Shown: positions 12,229 to 23,728 of the stretch, piece after piece
Numbering within the stretch: position 1 is the first letter of the stretch
Layout of the letters: each line of letters opens with the position of its first letter
Assembly (NCBI GenBank): GCA_033085395.1
Contig: JANQBS010000017.1
Span: 186,001-250,000, forward strand
DNA length: 64,000 nucleotides
Source of the DNA: Xanthoparmelia taractica
Lineage: Eukaryota; Ascomycota; Lecanoromycetes; Lecanorales; Parmeliaceae
Direction: 5' to 3'
The notes under the pieces: model-generated
The model's database searches: none
The model's input: only the letters and a program-made list of their open reading frames with translations
What the model was told of the DNA's origin: nothing
Position numbers and translations under genes: made by a program

Positions 12229-13635
12229 TCATCTCATACAAACAACCGCCACCCCACCCGCATCAACCCACCGCGCCCCACTCCCCTTAATCTTCCTCTT
12301 ACTCCCTATGAACAGCGCCAGCCACACCTCCCCCACCACTTCCCCCCAGCAATAAACCCTCACAACCTCCCTTTCCCTCTCCCTCTCCCTCTCCCTCTCC
12401 ATCTCTCCTTCCCCCTGCCGCGGCGATACCGGACGAAGATTCTCCTTATCGCTACCACCACTACCGTCCCCCTCGCGCATCGGTTCTTCCCGAACATCAA
12501 CTTCTTCCCGCACGCACCACGTGCCCCAACCCGCTTGGCCCCGCCCCACGAAATCGATCAGGTATTCCCAGAATTCTTTCTTCGATCTCTCGTCCCAGGT
12601 GCCGATGGGGACGAGCCAGTGGCCGCGCTCCAAGGTTGAGGGTGTGCGGGTGGAGGTGACGGGGTTGAAGAATTTGGCGAGGGGCAGGATGCGGGCGATT
12701 TGGGAGAGGGAGTATGTGAGGTGGGTTTTGAAGGGGTTGTTGGAGGGTTTTGGGCGGGGTGGGTGGATTTCGTGGGTCTGGGGTTTGGGTTTGGGTTGGG
12801 ATGGGTCGTTTGCTGGTGGTGGGGGGGAAGAGGGTGGGGGGTTGGAGAAGGAGGAGGAGGAGGGGGCGATTGCTGGATGTTGTGCTTCAAGTGCGTGATT
12901 CTTGAATGGCGAAAAAGAAGAAGGTGGATTCGAGGACGGACCATTTGTGCTCGGTGGCAAGGAGAAGGGTGAGGTCGCTGGAGGTCGTGTCTCGAGTGGG
13001 GGATCTTCGGATGGCGGCGAGGAAGAGACCTGGAGCCGCGGCCGCTTTGCGGGCGGCGAAGCACGGCCTGTCGGAGAGGGCGAGCTGGAGGTAAAAGGGC
13101 GCTTAAGGTAACGAGTGCTGGATAGCTCCTGCGGCCCTGAGTAAATGCGCGTAGGTTGCGAGTCTGGAATCTCGCTGGGAGGTGTGTGCCAGCTGTCTGA
13201 TTGGGAGCGGCGGAGGCGAGGCGCTTGAGAAGGAGTGGATGGTGTGGGCGCTGTTCGAGGGCGAGGCAGGGCAGGGGTCCGCTCTATGAGGAGGTGCGGT
13301 GTTTGCTTTGTGGTTGTCCATGGGAGAGTTGAGGCTGGGGGTCTCGAGAATACCGGTGTCCCCAATGGTGGGAGTTGCTCAGGCCATTCTCGGATTCTCG
13401 ACTCATCGGTAGCTTGCTCAGCCCGGGATAACTGATTCCGTTCAGTGTTGGCTGTCCAAACATGTGATTTTGCACGACCTACTGTACTTGTCGTGCATGG
13501 TCCCTGTCCAAGTAACGTATGCCTCTCGGCAATATCAAATTGTAGAAATCCCGATGCCTCTCTCCGATATCTAGCATCGTCTGCCGCACGACTTGGGCCA
13601 GAGACGTGCACCAGAATCTCGATTGTTGGGGCCAT
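12229..13635 (-). CDS. Hypothetical protein with disordered centre and conserved-looking C-terminus
   Basis: Single open frame of 468 residues starting MAPTIEILVHVSGPS. I do not recognise the family. Residues 1-60 look ordered (ASGFLQFDIAERHTLLG). About 60-300 is a disordered Ser/Pro-rich segment with a SEIPDSQP motif and a KRPRL basic patch that could be a nuclear signal. From about 300 (FKTHLTYSLSQIARILPLAKFFNP, then GHWLVPIGTWDERSKKEFW) the sequence looks folded, with Trp-rich strands to the end. A low-complexity (Glu-Arg)n run is encoded by a CCCTCT microsatellite at about 12371-12402. The C-rich coding bias of the disordered part produces many long shadow ORFs on the other strand. The reading is supported by its length and the non-repetitive terminal domains. 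Confidence 0.72.
   Translation of the reverse strand: MAPTIEILVHVSGPSRAADDARYRREASGFLQFDIAERHTLLGQGPCTTSTVGRAKSHVWTANTERNQLSRAEQATDESRIREWPEQLPPLGTPVFSRPPASTLPWTTTKQTPHLLIERTPALPRPRTAPTPSTPSQAPRLRRSQSDSWHTPPSEIPDSQPTRIYSGPQELSSTRYLKRPFTSSSPSPTGRASPPAKRPRLQVSSSPPSEDPPLETRPPATSPFSLPPSTNGPSSNPPSSFSPFKNHALEAQHPAIAPSSSSFSNPPPSSPPPPANDPSQPKPKPQTHEIHPPRPKPSNNPFKTHLTYSLSQIARILPLAKFFNPVTSTRTPSTLERGHWLVPIGTWDERSKKEFWEYLIDFVGRGQAGWGTWCVREEVDVREEPMREGDGSGGSDKENLRPVSPRQGEGEMEREREREREREVVRVYCWGEVVGEVWLALFIGSKRKIKGSGARWVDAGGVAVVCMR
12371..12402. repeat. CCCTCT microsatellite inside a coding region
   Basis: About five tandem copies of a CCCTCT unit. On the minus strand they encode alternating Glu-Arg in the hypothetical protein at 12229-13635. 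Copy number changes of one unit would be in frame (two codons). Confidence 0.8.
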
Positions 13636-14494
13636 TATGTCTCCTCATCTTGAAGAGATTTCTTTGTTCCGAGTGAGCGGTCTTTGTTTATATGTATTCA
13701 ATTCAGTGTTGTCCAAATGCTCACCTCCAATGACGGCATCTCTTACTCCGAGGATTTGCCGGCGCAGGTACAGTAAGGTACCTCACTCATTATTAGTGTC
13801 ACCAAAGACACACAACCCTATATATTATATAGCTTCACTTCCAGCAAAATGTTCCATTGAAGTCTGTGCTCAAGCATTCAGTGGAAATCGCAGGCTATAA
13901 GTCTCTCGCCTTGTTTGTCAGAAGTGTTACTTGAGTAAGGGTTTGGCCATGATACCAAATAAATAGAGGTCTCTTCACAAATCTCCATGAATCAATCAAT
14001 CAGCCACTTAATCTATACCGTGTGTCAGTCAATCAATCAAATCAATCAATCAACCAACGAATTTGTATCAGACCCTCCTGCTCAAACCCGAAATGGCAGC
14101 AAGCAATCCCGAGGTATCCAGGTATCCTAAACTCAACACCAGAGTCCGAGTGAGCCAGTCGAGCCTCTGCCTACTACTTGAATCCCGCACCTACCACACA
14201 CATATAATGAAGAGACAGCAACATGAAGTGAATGGTATTGAGAATGCGGGTTAGGAATGATGGAGCGGCAGATGTAGCATCTTCATAAGGTAGGTTTGGT
14301 TTGACTGAGTGACAAGATGGCAATCCCCTTCTGAGTGCTCATGACTTATATGTGTAAGAGTCTGCGTGCATGAGCAGCACAAAGGTGATTCATCCATGAT
14401 TTCTGCTTTGTTTATATAAACCTTTATTCACCATCAAACGCGTTGCTTTTCTCCAAGAAGACGCATTGCCCAAAAATATCATGCAAAACCCACT
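13636..14494. other. Intergenic region with AATC tandem repeats
   Basis: Upstream of the hypothetical gene at 12229-13635 and downstream of the aldolase gene. It contains tetranucleotide AATC tracts at about 13984-14055. No gene is supported; the ORFs 13445-13900 and 14063-14254 overlap other features or lack any motif. Confidence 0.5.
13984..14055. repeat. Interrupted AATC microsatellite
   Basis: Three short runs of the tetranucleotide AATC (at about 13989, 14028 and 14041) separated by a non-repeat stretch. It lies in non-coding DNA. Confidence 0.75.
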
Positions 14495-15897
14495 CTACTC
14501 CATCTCCGGCGCCATCACCTCCCTCGCCTCCTCCTTCATTCCGTTCTGGATTACAGGCTTCTTGGACTGCGCAGAGAGCACCGTGTCCATGACCCTCTCC
14601 AACTTCCGCACCGCCTCCTCACATACTTGGTAATGTACCACTACTCTGCCCCCCATTAACCTCACCCCCTCCTTCACCCCCATCTCCACAAACTCCTCTT
14701 TACTTACACCCACAGCGTCGAGATCCAACCAGACCATGTTCGTCTCCGTCGCTTGGGTCAACTTCCCGCCCTTTGCCTGCCACGTGGTAGCGATTTCCCG
14801 CGCACGCTGATGCGTAGTGGCTAGTTTCTTGCCGAGGAAGGTTTCCTCGACGCTGATGCGCGCAGAAGCTGTTAGGACACCCGCCTGTCTCAGTCCACCT
14901 CCTAGACCCTTGCGGATGTGTCGTGCCCTTTCTACAAACGGCCTGCTGGAGATGATAATTGCCCCCATCGGTGCGCCCAAGCCTTTGCTGAAGCACATCG
15001 TTACGCTATCAAAACATGCACAGTAGTCCTTTAGGCTTCCTGCCCCTGCTGATACAGCTTCCCATAACCTAGCGCCATCTAGATGCATGTGAATAGGTGG
15101 GTCTTGTGCCTGCGCCCACTGGAATATTTCTTGGCAGTCTTTGAGGGGAAGTATGGTGCCAGCGAGGGTATTTTCGAGGGCTATGAGGCGTGTGGTGCAG
15201 AAGTGAATATCAGTGGATGTTAAGGCGTGTTTCTTTATATCGGTTAAGGTCAGGTGATGCCCATTCACTGGCGTGACGGGCAGGGCAAGAGCACCAGATA
15301 GCGAGGCTATGCCTCCCGCCTCCCTTCAATCTTTAGATCAGCCCTTGTACCACATATCACGTTCTCCGGATCCCAAAGACGTCGAAACCCTCGGTAAGGC
15401 CAATTGGGTATGACTCACCACCCGTAGACATGACTCCGCGCATCCGTCAGCACACTATGTGGTGGTCCGCCCAACGCCGTCCTTACACTCAGCTGGTTCC
15501 CCATGGTGCCACTAATGACGAACAAACCCGCTTCTTTGCCTGTCATCTCTGCTATATAGGCTTCTAAAGAGTTGGTGGTGGGGTCTTCTTGGAAGACGTC
15601 GTCCTGCAGGGTACAATTTTGGGTGGCAAGGAGCATCGAGGCGGTGGGCGTCGTGACGGTATCGCCTGACAGAGCTTTCAGCTTTCATATATCCGAAGCT
15701 TGAGGCAGGTGGGTGTGAGGGGGCGGCCTGGGGTGAGGCGACCACGCACTGCGGAAGTCGAAGGATGCTGATCCGGGAGTGGACCATGCGCTAGGCCCAT
15801 CGTCAGAAGACGACGTTGTAGAGGGAGTAATCGTTCCATTGGCAGTATATTTGCCATTTGTGACGACCTTAGGCTGCGACTTGCTCTCCGCCATCAT
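14495..15897 (-). CDS. GLY1: Low-specificity L-threonine aldolase (PLP enzyme)
   Basis: Cleaves L-threonine or L-allo-threonine to glycine and acetaldehyde; cytosolic, fold-type I PLP enzyme. Three exons: 15750-15897, 15419-15665 and 14495-15323 (introns 84 and 95 bp), 407 residues. After a low-complexity N-terminus (about 45 residues) comes the family signature FDFRSDTVTTPT at the exon 1/2 junction, then DDVFQEDPTTNSLE, FVISGTMGNQLS and YGWEAGGIASLSG across the exon 2/3 junction. HLDGARLWEA carries the PLP-binding Asp (about 214), and CFSKGLGAPMG the Schiff-base Lys (about 245). I start at 15897 (MMAESK); the next codon is also ATG. An ATG at 16059 is in frame only if a likely 5'-leader intron is retained, so I do not use it. 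Length is slightly above the usual because of the N-terminal extension. Confidence 0.92.
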
Positions 15898-17039
15898 AGC
15901 TTCGGGCTTCGAAGAATAGGACGGAGGTTGGAGGCGCTGTTCGTTGAGGGTCAGTAGATTAACGCTTGGGATGATGATGAGGACTCCATCGTACCTGTAC
16001 AGGAATGTTATTCTGCAGAGGAGTTGCCGAAACGTACCACCAGTGGTGAGAGTAGCCATTGTGCTTGAGTTCGACTGACGATGTAGGCCCCACCCTTAGT
16101 GGCAGGTCGTAGAGAATAACGCACCGAGGTTCTGCCGTGGATTCAATGTCGAAAGGTACTTTCTGCTAGGACAAAGTAGACGTTCCACACAGAGAGACAC
16201 TGACAGGAAACTTGCTTTCCGGGCGGGAAATTGACTCCGTTGCTGCTCAGATAGTATTATATTTAGAAAGCATACCCAGCGTGGCAACAACAGCCAACCC
16301 GAGAAGCGGCTTCTTAGTACTGCGAATTTATTTTTTCTTTTTTCATTTCTATAGTCCTGGTACCATCTACATGAATCATGAGCACAAGAGCGAAAGAACG
16401 TATCGAGCAGCTTTATGACACAGCCATCTGTTTCCATGCTGACGCCGAAAAGTAGCCTCCGTACACATGGTGCGAGGAGAGAGTCTGGAGCATTCGAATC
16501 ATACATCCAGCATCCAGGTACTATGTCCGGGTAGTAAACCTCAGTCCGAGGCAGGACTGGAGCAAAGATGGGACCGAAACACTTGGGGTATGGCTCGTCG
16601 CTCGTAAATCGAATCATGCGTATAAAAGATGCTGCTCGGAAAACGGTTGTAAGGAGGTTGGAAAGTTGAGAAAGCCGACGTCTTCGGAACCCACGAATAT
16701 CCCATGTAAAAGATACACGCGCAGTATAAGCGTATTGAGGTATAGCGAACTCCGGCACGAACAGACATTATCCACCGTGGATCTCATAGTCCAGAGCTTG
16801 ACGAACTGCGCTAATTACGATAAAATATCCTCCCGTTGCGCCTGTTGGTGAAGGAAGGCAGTAAAAACACTTTTGATACAAGCCATGAGAACATAAATCG
16901 GTACAGCGTGGTGAGGCCTATTGCTCGTAGTCGTGGAACATATCCAGACTGGGCAAGGGTCTGGATTCTTGGGTCGTAATCCTTGAAACATCGTAGCACC
17001 AACGGCTCTCGAAAAGGCGGACAGTTGAACATGCATTCT
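15898..17039. other. Intergenic region upstream of GLY1
   Basis: Contains the GLY1 leader (about 15898-16080, with possible intron signals) and about 1 kb of sequence without supported genes. A 220-codon minus-strand ORF at 16096-16758 has no motif, odd composition (many Cys, Arg, Trp) and no splice context, so I do not annotate it as a gene. Confidence 0.45.
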
Positions 17040-18690
17040 TCAGCGTCGCTCATCAGAATACTGGACCCCTTGCATGCTGTTCGCCGCAGGAATACCGTTT
17101 GTAAGTGGCGGCAAAGAGCGAGAAGGATCTCCCATCACAGACGATGTAGGCTGAGGATAGATTGACGGTTGTGAATGCATGGCAGTAGCGGTCGATGGTC
17201 GAGCCTGATCGCGATAGTGCTGTATTTCCTGATAGAAGTGATGGTTTTCACCACGCAGGGTCTCATTCTCGCGTCGTATGGCTTCCAGCTCGTGGCTGAG
17301 CGCTTGGAACTGCAAAGTCGCATCTCGACCCTGTTTGGCAGTCTGTTCAAGGTTTCGGATGTGGTCGGAAGCTATACAAAGGTTCGGTCAGATGGCAATG
17401 GCTGAGTCGGACCATGGAACATACCTTTTGAGAGTATCTCCCATTTGCTTGATTTGCTTCCATGACTCGCAGGAATCTGGGCGCGCAAGGCATCGAAGAG
17501 AGTTTTCATTTCGGTTCGCCGCTTTCTCTCGGCCATCTTGTGGCTGTTGCGAAGGGCTGGCGTGCGGCTGTACGGCGAGGTTGCCTCGGGGGAATCAGAT
17601 TCGCCGGCAAGCTGGCTGACTTGCTTGTGCTGGAGAGAGTGATGATGTGTGCCCGGCATATCTGGAAATTTCCAATATTAACAAACAATGCATGCAATTA
17701 GAAACTAGACCGACTCGCCTTCATCTAATCGATGCTGTCCAACAGGCAGTCGCGAATCACTGGTGACAATGCTGCTAGTAATTGACGTATGGTCGCTGTT
17801 TCGACGGGACAGCATAGCAGAACCGTTGCCTTCACCGCTGCCGCTAGACCTGTTGCTAAAATCTGGATCAGGAAAGGCGTATGGTTGACCAGCTGTAGGC
17901 TTCTCGGCATTGTAGACTTCTTTCATCGGATTGGCGCTGATGATAGGAGCTGTTCGCGAAGAGAAAGCCTGTCGAGACTCCCCAGGGTATGGTGCGAGTG
18001 GGGACATCGGTTGCTGGATAGAGGACGTTCCCGAGTGACGAACGCCATTTGTATGCGGGATGCCTCGTTCTCGCTGGAGGCTGGCAGCAATAGACGACTG
18101 AGACTGATTGGCACCTTGGTATGGAGGAGAAGCAACGCTGTTTATGTGTAGATTGTTGAACCCATTGACCTGACTGCCTAGACTGCTGCGACGAGAATCT
18201 TGTGTAGGAAATTCATGGCTGCTTCGGTACTGGGATGGGTCTTGGTATTGCTGATTGATCGTCGGGAGGCCCAAACTATGTTGAGGAGGAGCGAATCCTG
18301 GAGACTTTTGTGAGTTGTCAGAAAAGCCTGACGGATGTGATGTAGCTCCGAATTGGCTCGAATTGGAGGCTCGATGGGGTGAGCTGATCGAAGAGGAGTG
18401 GTAGTAGCCACTGGGTCCAGAGGAGTACGCTGAAGATCCTGTCCGAAGAGGTCAGTAGTGCCTTAGTCGAAGGGTAGGCCGACCTTACGAGTACTCTGAG
18501 GTGGTGTGGCCCACGGATCTGAGGAGCGGTGGTTCGAGAACGCAGGGGATGCGGGATTATCTGCCCCAGGCGGTAGATTGTTCGTCAAGGTAGCGATGGA
18601 AGGAAGCTGAGCAGGCCTCGATGGCGTACTGTTTGGGGGAGACGCCGAAGATTCATTCTCCCAGATGCGAGTGGAATTTTGATTCGACAT
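17040..18690 (-). CDS. bHLH-zip transcription factor, fungal GlcD-gamma-like
   Basis: Predicted nuclear DNA-binding regulator. Four exons: 18489-18690, 17719-18438, 17425-17661 and 17040-17371; 496 residues. The N-terminal 310 residues are disordered (Ser, Pro, Gln) with conserved-looking blocks (LPSIATLTNNLPPG; SDPWATPPQS; PFTSDSRLPVGQHRLDE). The bHLH begins RTPALRNSHKMAERKRRTEM, continues through LFDALRAQIP and SKSSKWEILSKASDHI, and runs into a heptad zipper (LQFQALSHELEAIRRENETL). The protein ends GVQYSDERR. Introns 1 and 3 are ordinary GT-AG (50 and 53 bp). Intron 2 (17662-17718) works only with a GC donor, GCGAGT after GAA-G, because no GT donor gives the phase needed for the conserved HHHSLQHKQV segment. 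The start at 18690 (MSNQNSTRIW) is preferred over an in-frame ATG at 18762. Target genes are unknown. Confidence 0.85.
17662..17718 (-). other. Non-canonical GC-AG intron in the bHLH gene
   Basis: The exon reads GAT GAA G, then GCGAGT as donor, matching the G|GCAAGT consensus of GC-AG introns. The acceptor is TTTCCAG at 17662. Joining gives GAT at the junction and keeps the frame into MPGTHHHSLQHK and the bHLH. The nearby GT dinucleotides leave phase 0 or 2 and break the frame. Confidence 0.7.
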
Positions 18691-19161
18691 CTTGCGATTG
18701 TGGTCGGAATCTGACGGCACAAAATTAGCCGTCGCACACGAATCCTTGCTTGCTCGAACCATCCTTACTCATACTGACGCCCGGTTACCGTTCAGCTCTG
18801 AAGTGCTGAGTATAGTATCGAGGTTGGAGAGCAACAATGACTGAACACGCGGGCGCACGTTGTGTCTCAGAGCGTGTGTTGGGAGGTTGGAATGTATGTG
18901 GGAGCACGAGGCCGCGAACAGCTTATGAGGTGGAATGAGAGTATTACAATGGCGTATAAAAGAGTCGAGCTTGGCGGAAGTGGGTCTAAATTGAAAGGGT
19001 CTGCAGTGGCTTTGCTGGACCGCAAGTCCTTAGATAGTAGGTGCTGTCCTCTGGTCGGCACAGCCAGGAGCTAGGTGCCAAATGGCTTATTGTGTGGGAC
19101 TCGAAGTCTTGTCTTGGATTGTGGATGCTCAAAGACTGAGGCTGACCATTATCGTCTGGAA

Positions 19162-19174
19162 GGGGGGGGGGGGG
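19162..19174. repeat. 13-base G homopolymer
   Basis: An uninterrupted run of 13 G in the upstream region of the bHLH gene. It may be length-variable or a sequencing weak point. No coding consequence is seen. Confidence 0.8.
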
Positions 19175-22100
19175 CAGACGGCGGGCGTGATTGTCTGCAG
19201 TGAGGGATGCTTTGATGCTGCTGCTGCTGGATGGAAGGTTTGGTGTGGTGCGGCCTAAGCCAGAAGCTGGTTCATGTGGTCCTTGCTTGAATTTGAGATA
19301 CTGTATGGATCATATGTGGGCACCCGTAACACAGCTCCTGGCGATTTAATTGTCCTGTCCGCACCCCCTTACAAAGGCATTATTTCGTTTTCCGGCAACG
19401 TGTACGAAGAAGTAGAATTAGGGATTGAACGGGTTGATGGCGGGGAATGAAGGATGAATTAAGAAAGTAGATGAAGGAATTGAAGAGGAAGATTTATGAA
19501 GAGATGGAGATAATTGGGAGGATGTGTAGTCACGGTCGCAAGGTTGGGGTTTTTTGGGGATTGAAGGCGGAGTGTGGTTCTTTGGGCAGCCCGGGTTCAA
19601 AATGGCCCCAAGAAAGTAGCTAGTGACTCCCTTGCAGCGGGCAGTGGGATTGGTGGATGGAAAAAGGAAGCGATCATCAGCTGAAGATGCACCTTGTAAG
19701 AAATTCCAAAAATCCTTTTTTCTTACTTGTACACATTTTCACACCATAAGTCCATAAGTCATCCCGTCAGATCTTTCTCCATGCGCTTAATGGGATCTAC
19801 AGACATTATCATTCTATTCCTTCTTTTTCCAAACCCAAATGCCCTTTATCATTATTATCAAGTCCATGTTTCTTACTCATTCATTCATCATCCTCCTGAA
19901 TTGACGATAGAGTACCCACGCCGTGAAAATGGTAAAAAACTGAAGACAGCTTATGGGGGGTTTTTTTGGGCGACAGGTCCAACCCCTTGAGATGGCATGA
20001 AATCGTGATCTAGAAGGGCACTAAGGACGGGATAGCGCGGTGGAAAGTGACGGCGAGGCGGTGGAATACGGGCGTCTGATTGACTGCGATGACTAGCCTT
20101 GCTGCTAAGCATGATGCAAGGCCAAAAAGACCTCGTGGCTCGCCGCTCGAAAACGTGGCTCCCTTGTCAACTTTGCCTTTAGTGCAACTCATCCGGCTGC
20201 GGATGACCAAGAGTCATTCCGGCCCTGCGCTTTGTTCGCTATAATAATAATAAGAATAATAATATCACATCATATCACATACATTCATTCACTCATTCAT
20301 ACTTGGACGGTGTCAGCCTTGACAAAGTGCTCGTATTACTCATGGCCCGATGCCCTATGATTCCTCCTTGGCCATGGCTATGAGTTTACCTTTGTCATCC
20401 CGTTGCAGAGGCGCAAGCTATAAGCCACCGAGCCTATCCGACTACAAATTCCACGGCTGTGGGTCAGAATGGCAAAGGATCCCGTAACACCAGTGGCATG
20501 TTGGCTTAATGTTAATATCTTGCTGCTTCTTTTTTTTTTGTTTTTGTTTTTTGTGACGACTCGTGACAGCCTTTTCCCGGGCTTCCAATGCCTGCTCGTC
20601 TAAAGTTGGAATAACAGTGTAGTGGGGAGAAACATGAGCGCCAATCTTACCGAGAGAATGGTCCTACCACCACCACGAGCAAGCACAGGCAGCATCTCGT
20701 GTCTCACTCTACCCAGCTGACACCTGTTCCAAATCTTCATCTCAACGGCTTTGCATGACAACCAAAGTCTTAGCAGATATCTTTCCTCTTCCTCCATTTA
20801 GAGTAACAAGACAGGAATATAGATTCTTTCAATTGCAGATCTCTTTGTTTTTGTTTGGTTTTTTTTTGAACTATGATTCCGCAATCCGCTGAATTGCAAA
20901 GGGCGGGAGATCGTAGGGGGTTCGGCCCGCCGGGCTTCATCCTTCCTCCTTCCCTGCGGCGCTACTAGTCTTGCCATGGTCACTTGATCTCTCTGATGGT
21001 GAAAGGAACTTGTTCCGTAGTGCTGCTCTGAGGAAATGGTCACGATGAGATGTACGAGTCATAGACAGTCCTAATGTTCTTTTCCACTAGTGAGAGCTAG
21101 GTCAGCAGTCCGGTCACTCCCATGATAAGCTCCGGATGTTAGCGGCTGTCAACCCGAGGTTTGACGCCGTACTCCTTGACGTGGATGAGAAGTGTGAGAA
21201 GCGTGAAAGGGTGCGTATAAGATGATCGTGAGTTGCCAGCATGAATCAGATGCGCAATGTGGCTAGATTGTGGTCCTGGTCACGTCGAAGACGGCCACTC
21301 GGCCCGGATTATTCCTGGTGTCTGGCTTCTCTGCGCTGGAAAGCCATGGGCAAAGATTCGGAGACTGAGAGTATGGAAGAGACCGGGGCAGACCATATAC
21401 ACTTACATTTCACTTCGTTACACATTTTCTGCAAGTGCAATGACCATGGGAAGCCCTGGAAGCCAAAGCAGTCAAGCATGTGGCGGAATCCTGACTCCAA
21501 GCCTCACTGACACCAAGTCGGACAGGCGCAAGCCATTCGAATGGATATAATATCGAGATTACTAACCAGCTATAGGAGGTCTGCATTGCATTCTGAAGGG
21601 TCTATCATATAGCTGGCTTCTTAACGCTTGGCTTTCATACCGCACTATATTAGTACGCAGGGAGGCATAGCATATCCATCTACTGCTCTTTACCCAGTGA
21701 CAGTGATGCAAGATCCGCTGCAAAATCCATCATGCTTGCATCATGAGCCTGGAGGGGCCCTCGTTCCGCTGGGGCTGGATCGTGTCTCCTTTGTTGGGGA
21801 AGGATTCCGTCGCTCCGAAACCGGCGCCCGCGGACAAACTTCATGCTCGTCTGATATTTTCAAGACCCCTTTGCAGCGGCTATCACTTGGTCCAGAGTCT
21901 TGGCGATATTGCGTAGTGGGTTGAGATAAGGGTTGATCTAAAACATTTCACCTAACAGGCTCCGGTACTGATTTAGCATTCTTATTTCTTCGTCACAACA
22001 TAAATGCTGCCGCCAACCGAGTCCAACGATCTCATGGTACGAAGACAGTGTCATCTTACTGATATTATCTTAGTCTTTCCCATTGATGCTAATTGTGGTA

Positions 22101-22179
22101 TCCACATTTTTTTCAGATTCCCATAAGGCAAGACTGCAGCAGCAAGGAGCTGGTGCAAAGACGGCAATCAAGTGTGGTG

Positions 22180-22650
22180 CTAGTCTATAAGCACTAAATG
22201 TTCCAAGGTCGAAGGAAGACCAAGATACGCTTGACCATTGCGAAGGCCAAGCGTCATGAGAGCATCAAGGAACCATAACCAAGGTAGACTTGTAAGATGA
22301 GGAACGTACCAATTCGCTTGGATCAGTGTTCCGTACCCCCAACCCCAACATGAAACATGGAGCCTTCGTAGGCTCAATGAGGCGACCCCCTTTGCTGACC
22401 TATCAACCTCATGAGGAATTAACGTCCCATCTCAAGCACTTGAAAGCTTCTAAGATTGGCTACCACACTCCAGTCCAGGGCAAATCTATCCAAGACATGT
22501 TCGGGATCGGAACAAAAGTACTGGGGATCTGGAGCACGCCGGTGCTGTTTCTAACTTGCAGAACTCTCAAGCTAACAATCTTGACGATCGCCGCTAGCTT
22601 TGTGGCTGAGAGATGTCCAAGGTACCTGAAAGACTGCAACATTAGTAGAC
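22180..22650 (-). pseudogene. Possible decayed F-box/leucine-rich repeat-like sequence
   Basis: Minus-strand peptides in two open blocks resemble the repeat part of fungal F-box proteins: LSATKLAAIVKIVSLRVLQVRN followed by PIPNMSWIDLPW at 22460-22642, and ALMTLGLRNG then LPSTLEHLVLID at 22180-22377. Stop codons and frame changes separate them, and no F-box or start is visible. The resemblance is to a generic leucine-rich pattern, so this is weak. It could be chance. Confidence 0.22.
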
Positions 22651-23728
22651 GTTTGAGCAGGGTGGACGGATCAGAAGAGACTCCTTATTCTTATCACCTG
22701 AGCTTTGCAGGCAGTTTTAAATGTTTTCATCCGTTACCAAGGTAACTGGAGATGCTATCTGATTTGACACACCAACGGACAAAGAATGAGGGCAAAGCAA
22801 GATTGATAGCTGAAGCATTGACATCTTGCGTTCAAGATGAGCTACCCAGTCACGACGAGCATGAGATGTCCGACTCTAGACATTTACAAAGCAGTTGAAA
22901 CCCATACCCAACCCAGGAGCCTCGACTCCGCTGTGGCGGAGGACCTCTCTTAATTTTTTGCTGACTGGCATTTGCATCATAACAGTATCTTCTCTCGTTC
23001 TCATGTTTGGAGTTTTTCTCAGTGTTGACAAAAGGCGCAGCTATGACTATGGTGTTTCTCTTCAAGACCAGTAGGTGTTGGGTTCACGCCCAATCCAGGA
23101 ACTTCCCTTGATTCAATATTCCTAGGATCTTAGATTTCTCGGGTGAATTCTCGACTTCTACGGGAGTGCTATCAGATAAACATTTTGGATGTTCAGGTGC
23201 CTGGTGGTGACCCTCGGATCTTGAGCTAACTATTTTTAGTCGTAGCGAGGATATCTGTGCAAATCTGGCTTGGCATTTATCTGGACGTCAGGTAGACTCA
23301 CTCTCCGGTTGCACACTTTCAGATAATAATTCTCCATTCACACCGGGACTATGTTGTGCCCATCCCAAGTCAGTCTGCCGTTGATGACTGTAGTTGCAGT
23401 CCTAAGGCTCGCATATGGTTGGGGCCACCGTATGCGAACTGAAAGCAACAGATACTGACCAAACACGCCATGACAGCTGGGTCGAGCGCCAGGCGCTCCG
23501 AGGGATACGACCATGTCTGAGGCTTGTAGCAGAAGAAGCTTTGACAGGTGTTACTTGTACACGTCGGCAGTACGCCCCGTCGCTTGCAAAAATATGCGCA
23601 AGTCTCACTTGAGCTGCAGCCTGCAGGGGTGGACCACACGGCTTGTATCCATATGCCATTTAGACAAGTGAGAGTTCGATCTTCTATCCATCTCTTAGCA
23701 TGTTTTTCGATTAGGCAGCCAGGTCACT

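Larger units (their letters stand above)
18691..23728. other. Gene-poor 5-kb intergenic region
   Basis: No supported intact gene. It holds the bHLH promoter, a run of 13 G at 19162-19174, T-rich tracts near 19717 and 20529, an ATA/ATT-type microsatellite near 20240, and a possible decayed F-box/LRR-like stretch at 22180-22650. The remaining ORFs are short and lack motifs. Confidence 0.5.

Noticed and set aside
12521..13111. Gly/Trp-rich plus-strand ORFs antisense to the 468-residue protein
   Set aside because: Shadow frames of C-rich Pro/Ser coding sequence on the other strand.
15898..16059. ATG at 16059 as the GLY1 start
   Set aside because: The in-frame extension crosses a likely leader intron (GTACGT donor, CTGAC branch, ACAG acceptor), and splicing it breaks the frame.
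16096..16758. 220-codon minus-strand ORF upstream of GLY1
   Set aside because: No motif, composition rich in Arg, Cys and Phe unlike neighbouring genes, and no splice or domain support.
22326..22745. 139-codon plus-strand ORF
   Set aside because: Antisense to the leucine-rich relic blocks, with no motif of its own.
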